Assembly: GCF_051013375.1 (NCBI RefSeq)
Contig: NZ_CP142125.1
DNA length: 64,000 bases
DNA from: Kordia algicida
GTDB lineage: Bacteria; Bacteroidota; Bacteroidia; Flavobacteriales; Flavobacteriaceae
Direction: 5' to 3' (one strand)
Shown here: one piece after another, positions 25,699-33,584 of the stretch
How the letters are laid out: every line of letters begins with the position of its first letter
Numbering within the stretch: the stretch's first letter is position 1
Position numbers and translations under genes: made by a program
Notes under the pieces: model-generated
What the model was told of the DNA's origin: nothing
Databases searched by the model: none
What the model saw: only the letters and a program-made list of their open reading frames with translations

Positions 25699-26894
25699 TG
25701 CTTAAAAAACTACAAACATACCTGTTATTTGGAAATACTTTTTGTGGAATAGAACACAATAATAAACAAACTGTAGAAGCTGTTTTGTTGCAAAAAAAGA
25801 GTAATGAAATTATCATTAAAGATTCTTTTGTGACTACGACAGTGGAAGAAATCGCAGAAAAACTTCCTAAAAAACAGCATGTATTTTTAGTGTTAAATAA
25901 TGATGATGTGTTGAGTAAGTTTGTTCAGAGTACTGAAAAAGAAAGCAATCGATTACTATTTGAAGCATTTCCCAACTTAAAAATTAATGATTTCTACTAT
26001 GAAATTGACTCGCAAGGAAGCTTTCACAATATTGCAATCTGTCGAAAATCGATTGTTGATAAGCTGATAGCGAGTTATAAAATACAACAAATTACGATTA
26101 TTGGTTTTTCGCTTGGAAATACGATGACTTCTTTTGTAAATGATTTTATTGAAGAATCTAACTATTACACCTCAAATGCATTACTTACCCAAGAAAATGA
26201 AGCAATCACTGAGATTCAACTCATAGAAAATCCGCCAAATAAAACACATACTATCAACGGATTGGAAGTAAAGAGTTCTCAACTCTTATCATTCTCAGGC
26301 GTATTATCACACATATTACAATCCAAAACGACTGTTTCAAATTTTGAAGAAAAAGAAACGGAATTAGTTACAAACTTTAAACAACAACGGTTTTTTAGTC
26401 AGTTTTCTATGTTCGGACTGGGTTTTGTTCTATTTCTATTATTGATAAACTTTTTTGTTTTCAATTCCTATTACAGTACTGTGGAAGAAATGAAACAAAC
26501 GGCAGCAGTCAATAGCAATCAAAAAGAAAAGTTGCTTACGCTTAAAACTTTGGTTGAACAAAAACAGAAAACAGTTGATGATATCTTGAAAAAATCATCA
26601 TCCAAAAGCTCGTATTACATTGATGCCATTGCAACTTCATTGCCAAATACTTTGCAATTATCTGCACTAAAATACCAGCCACTTACCAAACGAATCAAAA
26701 AAAACAATCCGATTCAACTAAAAAAAGAAGAACTTATCATTTCAGGAATTTCTACAGATAGTGATTTGTTTTCTGACTGGATTCAAAAAATAGAAAGTTT
26801 GGATTGGGTGGTAGCTGTTACAGTAGCTGATTATGGAGCCGTATCAAAAAACAATTCAGAATTCACTTTAAAAATTGAGCTATCTGATGAGTAA
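25698..26894 (+). CDS. PilM-PilN-like inner-membrane assembly protein (GspL-like)
   Basis: A 398-residue bitopic protein. The N-terminal cytoplasmic part (about 1-225) has weak resemblance to the actin-like fold of PilM/GspL. A single membrane helix lies at about 234-255 (FSMFGLGFVLFLLLINFFVF). A periplasmic coiled coil (about 258-300) follows, then a small ferredoxin-like domain (LSALKYQPLTKRI ... ELIISGISTDSDLFSDWIQKIESL) typical of PilN. This order equals PilM fused to PilN, as in GspL. The fold call rests on position, topology and the PilN-like tail. Coupled to the secretin gene and to the PilO-like gene by overlaps. Confidence 0.7.
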   Translation: MLKKLQTYLLFGNTFCGIEHNNKQTVEAVLLQKKSNEIIIKDSFVTTTVEEIAEKLPKKQHVFLVLNNDDVLSKFVQSTEKESNRLLFEAFPNLKINDFYYEIDSQGSFHNIAICRKSIVDKLIASYKIQQITIIGFSLGNTMTSFVNDFIEESNYYTSNALLTQENEAITEIQLIENPPNKTHTINGLEVKSSQLLSFSGVLSHILQSKTTVSNFEEKETELVTNFKQQRFFSQFSMFGLGFVLFLLLINFFVFNSYYSTVEEMKQTAAVNSNQKEKLLTLKTLVEQKQKTVDDILKKSSSKSSYYIDAIATSLPNTLQLSALKYQPLTKRIKKNNPIQLKKEELIISGISTDSDLFSDWIQKIESLDWVVAVTVADYGAVSKNNSEFTLKIELSDE

Positions 26895-27399
26895 TACGTT
26901 AAAAAATAGATTGCTAATCGCTGGATTTATAGTAGTACTTTTTATGTGCTATAAGTTTGCTTTTGCCAAAACTTTTGAACTAAAAGCCGAGCATGATGCG
27001 CTTATCAAAGAGCAACAAATTTTTAAAAATACACCGAAACAACTCGCATTACTCAAAAAAAAGAAGCAGTATTACGATTCACTACTTACCAAATATAAAA
27101 TTGGCGGTACTTCGTTGCAAAACAACCTTCTTAATAAGGTAACAAGATTTTCAAAAGGAAATAATTTAAAAGTGGTAGACTTCTCAGCACCACATGTATA
27201 TACTGAAAAGTCATTAATTATAAATACCTACTCTTTTACAGTAGAAGGACATTTTAATAACATTCTACAACTCATTTACACGCTAGAACAACGAACCAAA
27301 TACGGAGAAATAGTAAGTGTATCGTATGAAAAAAAGAAAAATTATCGCAAAGGAACTTCGTATTTGCAAGCTACTATTATACTTCAAAGTTTTGGGTAA
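26887..27399 (+). CDS. PilO/GspM-like assembly protein
   Basis: The ATG at 26887 overlaps the previous stop (ATGAGTAA) and gives 170 residues. A short cytoplasmic start, one membrane helix (about 6-24, LLIAGFIVVLFMCYKFAF), a coiled-coil segment (about 28-65) and a C-terminal alpha/beta domain (YSFTVEGHFNNILQLIYTLEQ) match PilO/GspM topology. It is the last gene of the forward operon. Its stop is three bases from the stop of the convergent GspF gene, so the two operons meet without spacer. Confidence 0.7.
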   Translation: MSNTLKNRLLIAGFIVVLFMCYKFAFAKTFELKAEHDALIKEQQIFKNTPKQLALLKKKKQYYDSLLTKYKIGGTSLQNNLLNKVTRFSKGNNLKVVDFSAPHVYTEKSLIINTYSFTVEGHFNNILQLIYTLEQRTKYGEIVSVSYEKKKNYRKGTSYLQATIILQSFG

Positions 27400-27402
27400 A
27401 AT

Positions 27403-28542
27403 TTAACCACCCAAAACAGTTCCCAACTTAAACATGGGTAAATACATCGCAATCAAGATAATTCCTACCATCACACCTACAAATACAATAATTAATGGTT
27501 CCATAATAGTAGACATCATTTTAGATTGTCGCTGTACTTGCTCGTGATACTGAACATTCAAACGATCAAAAATAAATTCTGTTTGATTGGTTTGTTCCGC
27601 TACTTTTACAAGCGCAATCATCTTATCACTAAAAATAGGATGCGAAGCCAAACTCTCACTCAGTGACGCGCCTTGCAAAATAGACGCTTCTACCTTTTCG
27701 AGTGCATCTTGTAAGGGAGAAAAATCAATCATCTTTTTTACCAGTTGAATACTGTTAATTACTGGAACTTTAGAAGCTGATAATAAGGCGACAGCTTGGG
27801 TAAACTGTGATAGATAAACCGTTTGGATAAAATTTCCAAAAAAAGGAAGTTTCAATAACAACCGATCTTTAAAATGACAATACCACTGTTGTTTATTGAA
27901 TAGAAAACGTGATAAAAAAAGTACTATCACTCCCAAAATTAAAAATAATCCGTAGGTTTTTATAAATTCAGAAACCCCCACAATAAATCTGGTAATTCCT
28001 GGTAATTCGACTTTATTCTGTTTAAAAATATCTTGAAACATAGGCACTACAAAATTGAGCATAAAAAGGACTACCAAAAACGCAGTGGTAAAGACAATAA
28101 TAGGATACGTAAGTGCGCTAATCACATCGCTACGCTGTTGATTCTTACGCGCATAAAAAGCACCCAATTGTTTTACAACCATTGCCAGGGTTCCTGTTTC
28201 TTCTCCAATTTTAATAGAGTAATACTCATATTCTGTAAAAGCTTTTTGCAAATGAATTACTTCAGACATACTCTTTCCTTCAATAAGTTCCGCTACAATC
28301 TCTCCAAGAATTTGCTTTGCTGTTTTTTTCTTTTGTGAATTGTATAGCAGTTCCAAACCTTCTTTCAAAGAAACGCCTGCGCTTAATAATACAGCGAGTT
28401 CGGTATAAAAATCCTCTTTGAGTTTATTGGAAAAACCGTTTCCGAAAAGGACAATCTCTTTTTGTAAAACAGAAGATAACTCCGATTTTTTTACACCAGA
28501 AGCCTTCTTTGAATTGCTAATATTTTCTAATTTAAAACTCAT
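27403..28542 (-). CDS. inner-membrane platform protein GspF/PilC
   Basis: A 379-residue polytopic protein with two T2SSF domains. The first (about 45-165) has LAVLLSAGVSLKEGLELL and IGEETGTLAMVVKQLGAFY. The second (about 235-360) has FTQAVALLSASKVPVINSIQL and VKVAEQTNQTEFIFDRL. Three to four membrane helices are at about 145-170, 195-215 and 350-372 (PLIIVFVGVMVGIILIAMYLP). The protein couples the ATPase to the growing pseudopilus. It is the last gene of the reverse operon and overlaps the pseudopilin stop by four bases. Confidence 0.9.
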   Translation of the reverse strand: MSFKLENISNSKKASGVKKSELSSVLQKEIVLFGNGFSNKLKEDFYTELAVLLSAGVSLKEGLELLYNSQKKKTAKQILGEIVAELIEGKSMSEVIHLQKAFTEYEYYSIKIGEETGTLAMVVKQLGAFYARKNQQRSDVISALTYPIIVFTTAFLVVLFMLNFVVPMFQDIFKQNKVELPGITRFIVGVSEFIKTYGLFLILGVIVLFLSRFLFNKQQWYCHFKDRLLLKLPFFGNFIQTVYLSQFTQAVALLSASKVPVINSIQLVKKMIDFSPLQDALEKVEASILQGASLSESLASHPIFSDKMIALVKVAEQTNQTEFIFDRLNVQYHEQVQRQSKMMSTIMEPLIIVFVGVMVGIILIAMYLPMFKLGTVLGG

Positions 28543-29009
28543 GGATTCATATAGGTATTAGCGGTATTTCGTTTGTAAATAAAAAGAGCCGTATTTCTAA
28601 ACTCTTTCGCTGTAATCAATTTAAAAGCATCTACTTTGGCAGCAATCGTTTCTTCTCCTTTAAAATAAAATACTTTATCAGCGATAGCGACATCAAAAGT
28701 ATCTGTCTCTTTTTGAATGTACTCTTTTTCAAAGGTATAGCTTGTGGTATCAATCTCAGAAATAAAATACAATGTGCTCGTATCTTCTTCGTATTTGATA
28801 TGATTGCAACGATTGGCATCAATCCAAAGCGATTGTTCTAACAAGGTAACACTGGTAGCATTGCTAAAATTCGCCTGAATAGCATACATGTGTTTCTGCA
28901 CTAATTGCAATACAGAAAAAGCAATTCCTGCTACAATCACGGTAAGTAATACCACAATAATCATTTCGCTAAGTGTAAATGCTTTTATTTTATGAGAATT
29001 CTTTGTCAT
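28539..29009 (-). CDS. minor pseudopilin (GspJ/PilW-like)
   Basis: A 156-residue protein with the leader MTKNSHKIKA and a mature start FTLSEMIIVVLLTVIVAGIA, which has F+1, L+3 and E+5. The rest is a small beta-rich globular domain with one cysteine (ANRCNHIKYEED). The leader again ends in Lys-Ala. The precise counterpart (J, I or H) cannot be decided by eye. Located between GspF and another minor pseudopilin in an operon with tight or overlapping junctions. Confidence 0.75.
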   Translation of the reverse strand: MTKNSHKIKAFTLSEMIIVVLLTVIVAGIAFSVLQLVQKHMYAIQANFSNATSVTLLEQSLWIDANRCNHIKYEEDTSTLYFISEIDTTSYTFEKEYIQKETDTFDVAIADKVFYFKGEETIAAKVDAFKLITAKEFRNTALFIYKRNTANTYMNP

Positions 29010-29012
29010 TGT

Positions 29013-29345
29013 TTACTGCCCATTATAATTTTCATATTGTTCAACACGAATCGTTTTATTCGTTTCCTTATGTTGTGCTTCAAAAATGAGCTTTTTGTCT
29101 ACTTTTTCTATGGAGATGTACCAATTTTCAAACTCGTCATCATACGGAATAGTTAGTTTATCGTGCACAGACAAATAGACAAGTTCAGAAATATGAGTCC
29201 GCACAGCATTTGTATTATTTTTTACGGTAGCATTAAAAAGTGAATTCAACAAAAAAGTCGAAACCATAAAGATCACTACAATAAGTACTGTAGCAACTAA
29301 GGTTTCCATCAGAGTAGCAGCTTTAATTTTTTTTAATACAACCAT
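29013..29345 (-). CDS. minor pseudopilin (GspI/PilV-like)
   Basis: A 110-residue protein. The leader MVVLKKIKA is followed by ATLMETLVATVLIVVIFMVS with E at +5 and L at +3, matching the ATLMEV-type start of GspI/PilV. The short globular part fits a GspI-like role at the pseudopilus tip. It overlaps the upstream GspK-like gene by 13 bases, evidence for translational coupling. Confidence 0.75.
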   Translation of the reverse strand: MVVLKKIKAATLMETLVATVLIVVIFMVSTFLLNSLFNATVKNNTNAVRTHISELVYLSVHDKLTIPYDDEFENWYISIEKVDKKLIFEAQHKETNKTIRVEQYENYNGQ

Positions 29346-30607
29346 TTCACAATTTTATAATCGAGATTTTCAAACGGAAAACCTACGTATTCATTCTTTA
29401 ATTCTGTACTAGAAATGGTTCCGTTATAAATATGATTTTGATATACAGAACCAAATTGTTTGGTGATAAATCCTTTGGTATACACACTTCCTTCTATGTT
29501 TCCTAGTAACTCTATTTGTTGCTGACAATACACAAAACCTTCAACGGTTGTATTTTCTTTTAAGAGAATTTGTGGCTCAAAACGATTGTTTGTTTTGTTC
29601 TGTAAGTAGCAAATAATACCTTTCACTGTTGTATCTGTATCTATAAAAATATGCTCTTTTTCTGTCGAATTAGAAACTTCTTCTAAAGTATCTTCTGCAA
29701 GAATTACAAGTGCAGAAGGATAACTAAGTTCACAATTTTTTCCAACAATAATCCGCTTAGTTGCTATCGCTTGAAACGTTCCTTTGGTATTGGTTTCAAT
29801 CTCAATTTCAGGAGCAACTAGAATAACATCCTTGAGTGTTGTGGAAGCTGCTATTTTTATTTTTTTGTCAGATCGGACTAGGATATTTCCGATTAGTTTT
29901 ACATCTAACAAATCCAATTCACCTCGATCAAATACAGTTTTGACAGGTTTTGTAAATGAATTTGTATACGTATTTCCTTGTTTTAAATTTATATAGCGAC
30001 CGTCATCAACAGGAAGTGGAAGTGTTTGCAAACTAGCAATGTAATTTGTCAATTGTTTAGGAAGCTCAGGAAGCGTTTCATTACTTTTTAAAATAGTTCC
30101 GTACACAAGTTTGTTTCCGTAATATGAATTTCCTGAAATTGTTCCTGCGCGAACACCTCTAGCGGGTAAAAATGTCTTACCTTCAATTTTCGTGTTTCCA
30201 ACAATAATAAGTGGACGATTAGTTTCTTGTAAATACAACCCAATTCGATCTTCATCTTTCTGCCAACCACTTGTAAGTGCAATTTTTTTAAATGATTTTG
30301 CTTTTGATTTCGTTTCAACATAGGTTTTACCATACATTCCCCAATAACTTTGATGTATTTTTGAAGATGTAGCTATTTCAGTGTCGATCTGACTAAAAAT
30401 AGTATCTCTTTTAACGGAGAAATCCTGTGATTTAGCTAAGAGTATATTTTCAGTTTGCTGAATGGTTTCAATAAGTAAGTCAGATTTTTTAGCAAACAAC
30501 GTATGTGAATGCACAAGTACAATAAAAACAGATAGCAATACCGCTATGATGGCAGAAATCATAATGGCAAACTGTAATGAACCTGCTTTTACTTTGTGAA
30601 ATTTCAT
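29333..30607 (-). CDS. GspK/PilX-like tip pseudopilin with beta-helix-like body
   Basis: A 424-residue protein. The leader MKFHKVKA precedes GSLQFAIMISAIIAVLLSVF, so L+3 is kept but position +5 is Phe, not Glu. Loss of Glu5 is the hallmark of the tip pseudopilin GspK, which is also the largest. After a coiled segment (about 30-70) the body has short repeated strands (GNTKIEGKTFLPARGVRAG, LIGNILVRSDKKIKIAAS, EIEIETNTKGTFQAIATK, GNIEGSVYTKGFIT), suggesting a right-handed beta-helix like polymer-forming or adhesin proteins rather than the alpha-rich GspK body. The tip-protein role is inferred. Confidence 0.65.
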   Translation of the reverse strand: MKFHKVKAGSLQFAIMISAIIAVLLSVFIVLVHSHTLFAKKSDLLIETIQQTENILLAKSQDFSVKRDTIFSQIDTEIATSSKIHQSYWGMYGKTYVETKSKAKSFKKIALTSGWQKDEDRIGLYLQETNRPLIIVGNTKIEGKTFLPARGVRAGTISGNSYYGNKLVYGTILKSNETLPELPKQLTNYIASLQTLPLPVDDGRYINLKQGNTYTNSFTKPVKTVFDRGELDLLDVKLIGNILVRSDKKIKIAASTTLKDVILVAPEIEIETNTKGTFQAIATKRIIVGKNCELSYPSALVILAEDTLEEVSNSTEKEHIFIDTDTTVKGIICYLQNKTNNRFEPQILLKENTTVEGFVYCQQQIELLGNIEGSVYTKGFITKQFGSVYQNHIYNGTISSTELKNEYVGFPFENLDYKIVKWLY

Positions 30608-30636
30608 TCGTTTATTTTTACATTTAATGACACGTT

Positions 30637-31110
30637 TTATTTAGAAATAGGAATCGTTTTTCTTTTCCCTTTAAATGATATTGTGATTGATTTTTTAGTT
30701 CCTTTAATCAATTTAATATTGGTAATTGTTTTTCCAATTTTATAGAGTTGTTGAATTCCGCTAACTTCAATGATGTAGATGTTTTGCACGCTTTCCTGTT
30801 TAGAAATTGCACCTTTATAGATTATCGGTGGAAAAACAACAGTATCCTTTTTGGTTTTGGAAATGCTACGAACTCTTTTTCTCTGATTACTTTGATATGG
30901 CTTTCCCAAAAACGGATCACGGTGTTTGTTATGAATACTAAATGTATCTTTTTTAGTAGTTTGTTTTGGCGAAAAAGAAATATCAGAATTCACAGCAACA
31001 ACGGGCGCATCTTCAGGATTTAATTTTGAAAAAATCTGATAGCCAATCGTTCCCCAAATTCCAAGAACAACTATTAATAATAAGTATGTTTTTTTCTTCT
31101 TTGTCATCAT
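30637..31110 (-). CDS. GspC/PilP-like inner-membrane linker
   Basis: A 157-residue protein with one N-terminal membrane helix (about 8-27, YLLLIVVLGIWGTIGYQIFS), a flexible Lys/Thr/Ser region with RDPFLGKP (the D-P-F motif of PilP/GspC linkers) and a C-terminal beta domain (FPPIIYKGAISKQES ... LYKIGKTI ... KKSITISFKGK) like the homology region that docks onto the secretin. Start overlaps the upstream lipoprotein stop (ATGATGA). Confidence 0.75.
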   Translation of the reverse strand: MMTKKKKTYLLLIVVLGIWGTIGYQIFSKLNPEDAPVVAVNSDISFSPKQTTKKDTFSIHNKHRDPFLGKPYQSNQRKRVRSISKTKKDTVVFPPIIYKGAISKQESVQNIYIIEVSGIQQLYKIGKTITNIKLIKGTKKSITISFKGKRKTIPISK

Positions 31111-31466
31111 TCAATGGTAAATGAATACGTTGCATACGAAGTAACATATTCACTATTGATGGCCCTTACACGCCACTGATACGAATTTCCAGCTTCCAAT
31201 TGCACCGAAATAGAATTTTCAGAAACAATCGAATCTTTTTCAAGCTGTAAAATATTCTCAAAATCTGGACGTGCTACTTGTACTTGATAACGTTCTGCAT
31301 CAGCTACAGGATTCCATGACAATGTTATTGTTGTAATAGCAAGTGTTGAATTATTAGAAGGCGCAACAAGTATTACATTATTCTGAGAAATATCTGGAAC
31401 TTCAATAATATCGGAGCAACTAACGATTAAAAATATGGTAAATAAAACGTATAAATATTTTTTCAT
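31107..31466 (-). CDS. small lipoprotein with one fibronectin-III-like domain
   Basis: A 119-residue lipoprotein with signal and lipobox MKKYLYVLFTIFLIVSC, followed by one FN3-like fold: LVAPSNNSTLAITTITLSWNPVADAERYQVQVA, then VQLEAGNSYQWRVRAIN. The W-N-P-V-x-x-A-x-x-Y-x-V-Q-V and Y-x-W-R-V-R-A motifs are typical. It could stabilise the secretin (a pilotin substitute) or bind substrate in the periplasm. Its position inside the operon supports a structural role. No homolog in canonical T2SS comes to mind. Confidence 0.7.
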   Translation of the reverse strand: MKKYLYVLFTIFLIVSCSDIIEVPDISQNNVILVAPSNNSTLAITTITLSWNPVADAERYQVQVARPDFENILQLEKDSIVSENSISVQLEAGNSYQWRVRAINSEYVTSYATYSFTIE

Positions 31467-31472
31467 CTGTTT

Positions 31473-32219
31473 CTATAATTTGAAATAATCATTCTTTTGA
31501 ACAGCTTTTTGCGATTTACGATAGGTGTTTGGCGGACAACCTTCTAAGCCATTTACAATATCTGCAATCACAAGTTTGTGTTTACTGTTCTCTTTCCAAC
31601 AAAAGCTTGACGTTTGATACGCAAAAACAACACCTTCCGCAAACTCCAATGTTTGATACTTTCCATTAAAACTTTTAAGTTTTAAGCTAAACTTTTTGGA
31701 GGGCGATTGTACTAAAAATACCTCGGAAGCTTTCTCTAATTCACGAATCTTATTTTCAGGAAAAGCGATAGAAATACTGCTTACCATTTGTGCATCTTCT
31801 TTGTTTTCCAAATACGATCGCAATCCTGTATTTTTTGAAGTATTCAAAGCTTCCGTAATTGCTACACGATCAACAAATTGCAACAATACATATTCAGGTT
31901 TGATTTCTAGTGAATCGACATAATGTAAAGCTAATTTTTGAGGCTGTTGATTTGCTTTTGCAAACGCTTTGAAAGTATTTTTAGAAAAAGAAATAGCTTG
32001 TACGTTTAATTTTAATTCTTTTCTAAAAGTTGGGATGGCAATGCTTTCGTAATTGCTAGTAATCATTGAACCATTAACCAAGCCAATGGAACCTAGTTCA
32101 ACTCGCGTTTTAGTTAATAATTGTGATTTTTGATTTACAGTAATAGTTTTACAACTAAAAATTAGTAAACAAATTAAAATAAGGGTTATTGTCCTACGCA
32201 TATATGCTACTTTATTCAA
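31473..32219 (-). CDS. lipoprotein, first gene of the reverse secretion operon
   Basis: A 248-residue protein with a lipoprotein signal (RRTITLILICLLIFSC, cysteine near residue 23) preceded by MNKVAYM. The mature part is basic and beta-rich, without a domain I recognise (SLKLKSFNGKYQTLEFAEGVV; single Cys pair near the end, FCWKE and GCPPNTY). It lies six bases upstream of the FN3 lipoprotein gene and is read first in the operon. The 950-bp region before it carries a palindrome array. Role in the secretion system unknown. Confidence 0.65.
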   Translation of the reverse strand: MNKVAYMRRTITLILICLLIFSCKTITVNQKSQLLTKTRVELGSIGLVNGSMITSNYESIAIPTFRKELKLNVQAISFSKNTFKAFAKANQQPQKLALHYVDSLEIKPEYVLLQFVDRVAITEALNTSKNTGLRSYLENKEDAQMVSSISIAFPENKIRELEKASEVFLVQSPSKKFSLKLKSFNGKYQTLEFAEGVVFAYQTSSFCWKENSKHKLVIADIVNGLEGCPPNTYRKSQKAVQKNDYFKL

Positions 32220-32306
32220 AAATAAATAAATACATAGGTTTTGTTGAAAATAATATATAAGCGTAATTGTTTATGATAAATTCCTCAAATTAGTTCTGAT
32301 TTTTTT

Positions 32307-32790
32307 AACTAATCGTTTAGCAATTAGTTTTGAATTTTTCAACTAATCACTTAACGATAAGTGTGTTTTTGAAAAATTGACTTGAGATATTTATATGGAG
32401 TAATCATTTTAACTAATCGTTTGGCTATGAGTTGTACTTATGAACTGACTGCTAAGTAATGAGTAGATTTTTAGGAAGAATACTTGGTTAATTTTGTTAG
32501 GTAATCTATAGTTTTTTAATTTTCTTTAAAGCTCATCGTATTCTGTGAAAAACAAATAAAAATCCATAAATTTTTACAACTCATCTCTAAATGATAAGTT
32601 TATTTTTTCAGCTTTCCCTTAAGCGATAAGTTGATTTTAAGAAAAATAAATTTCGAGCTAATCACTTAATGATAAATTAATTTTCACATCAGAATTTTAG
32701 CTTACTGTTAAACAATGAGTAGATTTTCAAAATGAAAATTTAAATATTTCAATTTATTAAAATCAGAATTTAGCTTTCATTTCCTTAAAA
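32307..32790. repeat. array of about nine degenerate palindromic 23-30 bp units
   Basis: Units begin near 32307, 32341, 32411, 32443, 32578, 32610, 32655, 32699 and 32771. A typical pattern is AACTAATCACTTAACGATAAGTT, an imperfect palindrome followed by a T-rich tail (often GATTTT). Spacing varies from 32 to about 135 bp, and no two copies are identical. The array occupies the region upstream of the reverse secretion operon. It could be a regulator binding cluster, or iteron or recombination debris linked to the integrase relic beside it. Confidence 0.55.
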
Positions 32791-33125
32791 TATCCTTTTT
32801 TTTAATTCCTACAATTTGTTGTACGATACAAAACACGTACAAATGATATTTCAAAATTTAGTCAAATCTTTACACCATGATACTTTAGAGAGTATCTCAA
32901 ATATTTGAATTGTAATAGTTATCAAATCGATAAGAGCCTTTTTATATGAGTAAAAATCTACTGAATTTGTCCTTATTTGTTGCACTAAATAATATGATCT
33001 ACTGAAAATCAGATTTTTAAGATTATTCGTGGGTTCAAGGACAAATATCGAACAAATGATATCTGTCTACTATTTCAAAACTTTGTTCCCGTGATGCTTT
33101 AAAGAGTATCAGTAAAAGCGATTAG
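32791..33125. other. degenerate region before the integrase relic
   Basis: No open frame is supported. Two diverged copies of a roughly 60-base segment (ACAAATGATAT ... GATGCTTTAAAGAGTATC near 33052-33110, and a similar ACAAATGATAT ... GATACTTTAGAGAGTATC near 32839-32899) suggest partial duplication of integrase-gene DNA before decay. Confidence 0.35.
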
Positions 33126-33410
33126 CATAGTAACCTTTTAAATCCAGATAAAAGAACAGCTTCATCCACCAAATCAATGAATGAAGCTTTGTCATTAGGA
33201 TTTTCACATTTTTACAATCAACTAAATACGGGTAGAGAATTGAAGTTTAAATGTCTTAGAAAAACATACTTAACATATTTATCTTCCACTTTGAAAGGCG
33301 ATGCAAAACATCTATCTTCGCATGCAACAGATACAGTACTGAAAAAGCACTATATTGATGAGCGAATCGTGGACAAAGCTATTAAAGAATTAGATATATT
33401 TGAAGATTAA
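33126..33410 (+). pseudogene. C-terminal remnant of a tyrosine recombinase (integrase)
   Basis: The open frame from 33126 reads LNPDKRTASSTKSMNEALS, then FSHFYNQLNTGRELKFKCLRKTYLTYLSS, and ends SSHATDTVLKKHYIDERIVDKAIKEL. This is the end of a Bacteroidota mobile-element integrase: the catalytic R in CLRKTYLTYL, the SSH His position, and the nucleophile Y in KKHYID are present. Everything before it, including the first catalytic Arg and the core-binding domain, is missing or unreadable. The ATG at 33177 is therefore an internal codon. The CGGTACT pair lies 14 bases after the stop. Confidence 0.75.
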
Positions 33411-33423
33411 AAAAATAGTAAAA

Positions 33424-33443
33424 CGGTACTCTTTGGCGGTACT
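33424..33443. repeat. CGGTACT direct pair after the integrase relic
   Basis: CGGTACT at 33424-33430 and 33437-33443, six bases apart. The pair is identical in sequence and spacing to that at 8197-8216. Its place right behind an integrase gene end is typical for attachment or arm-type sites. Confidence 0.5.
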
Positions 33444-33584
33444 CCTATGAAAATCAAGAAAATATAAATTAAAGAAAAATAAAGGTAAGTATCTTAAATT
33501 TAAGAACTTACAATTTTAAATTTTAGAAATTAAAAAAACTGACCAACAGTTAACAACAAACAACAAACAACGAATAACCTAAAA

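Noticed and set aside
32307..32790. The palindrome array as a CRISPR array
   Set aside because: Spacing between units varies from 32 to about 135 bases, units differ, spacers of equal length are lacking, and no cas gene is near.
8197..33443. The interval between CGGTACT pairs as one intact integrative element
   Set aside because: No relaxase, coupling protein, replication or complete integrase gene is present. The integrase is a relic and the secretion operons look like settled genes. Kept only as a possible ancient link.
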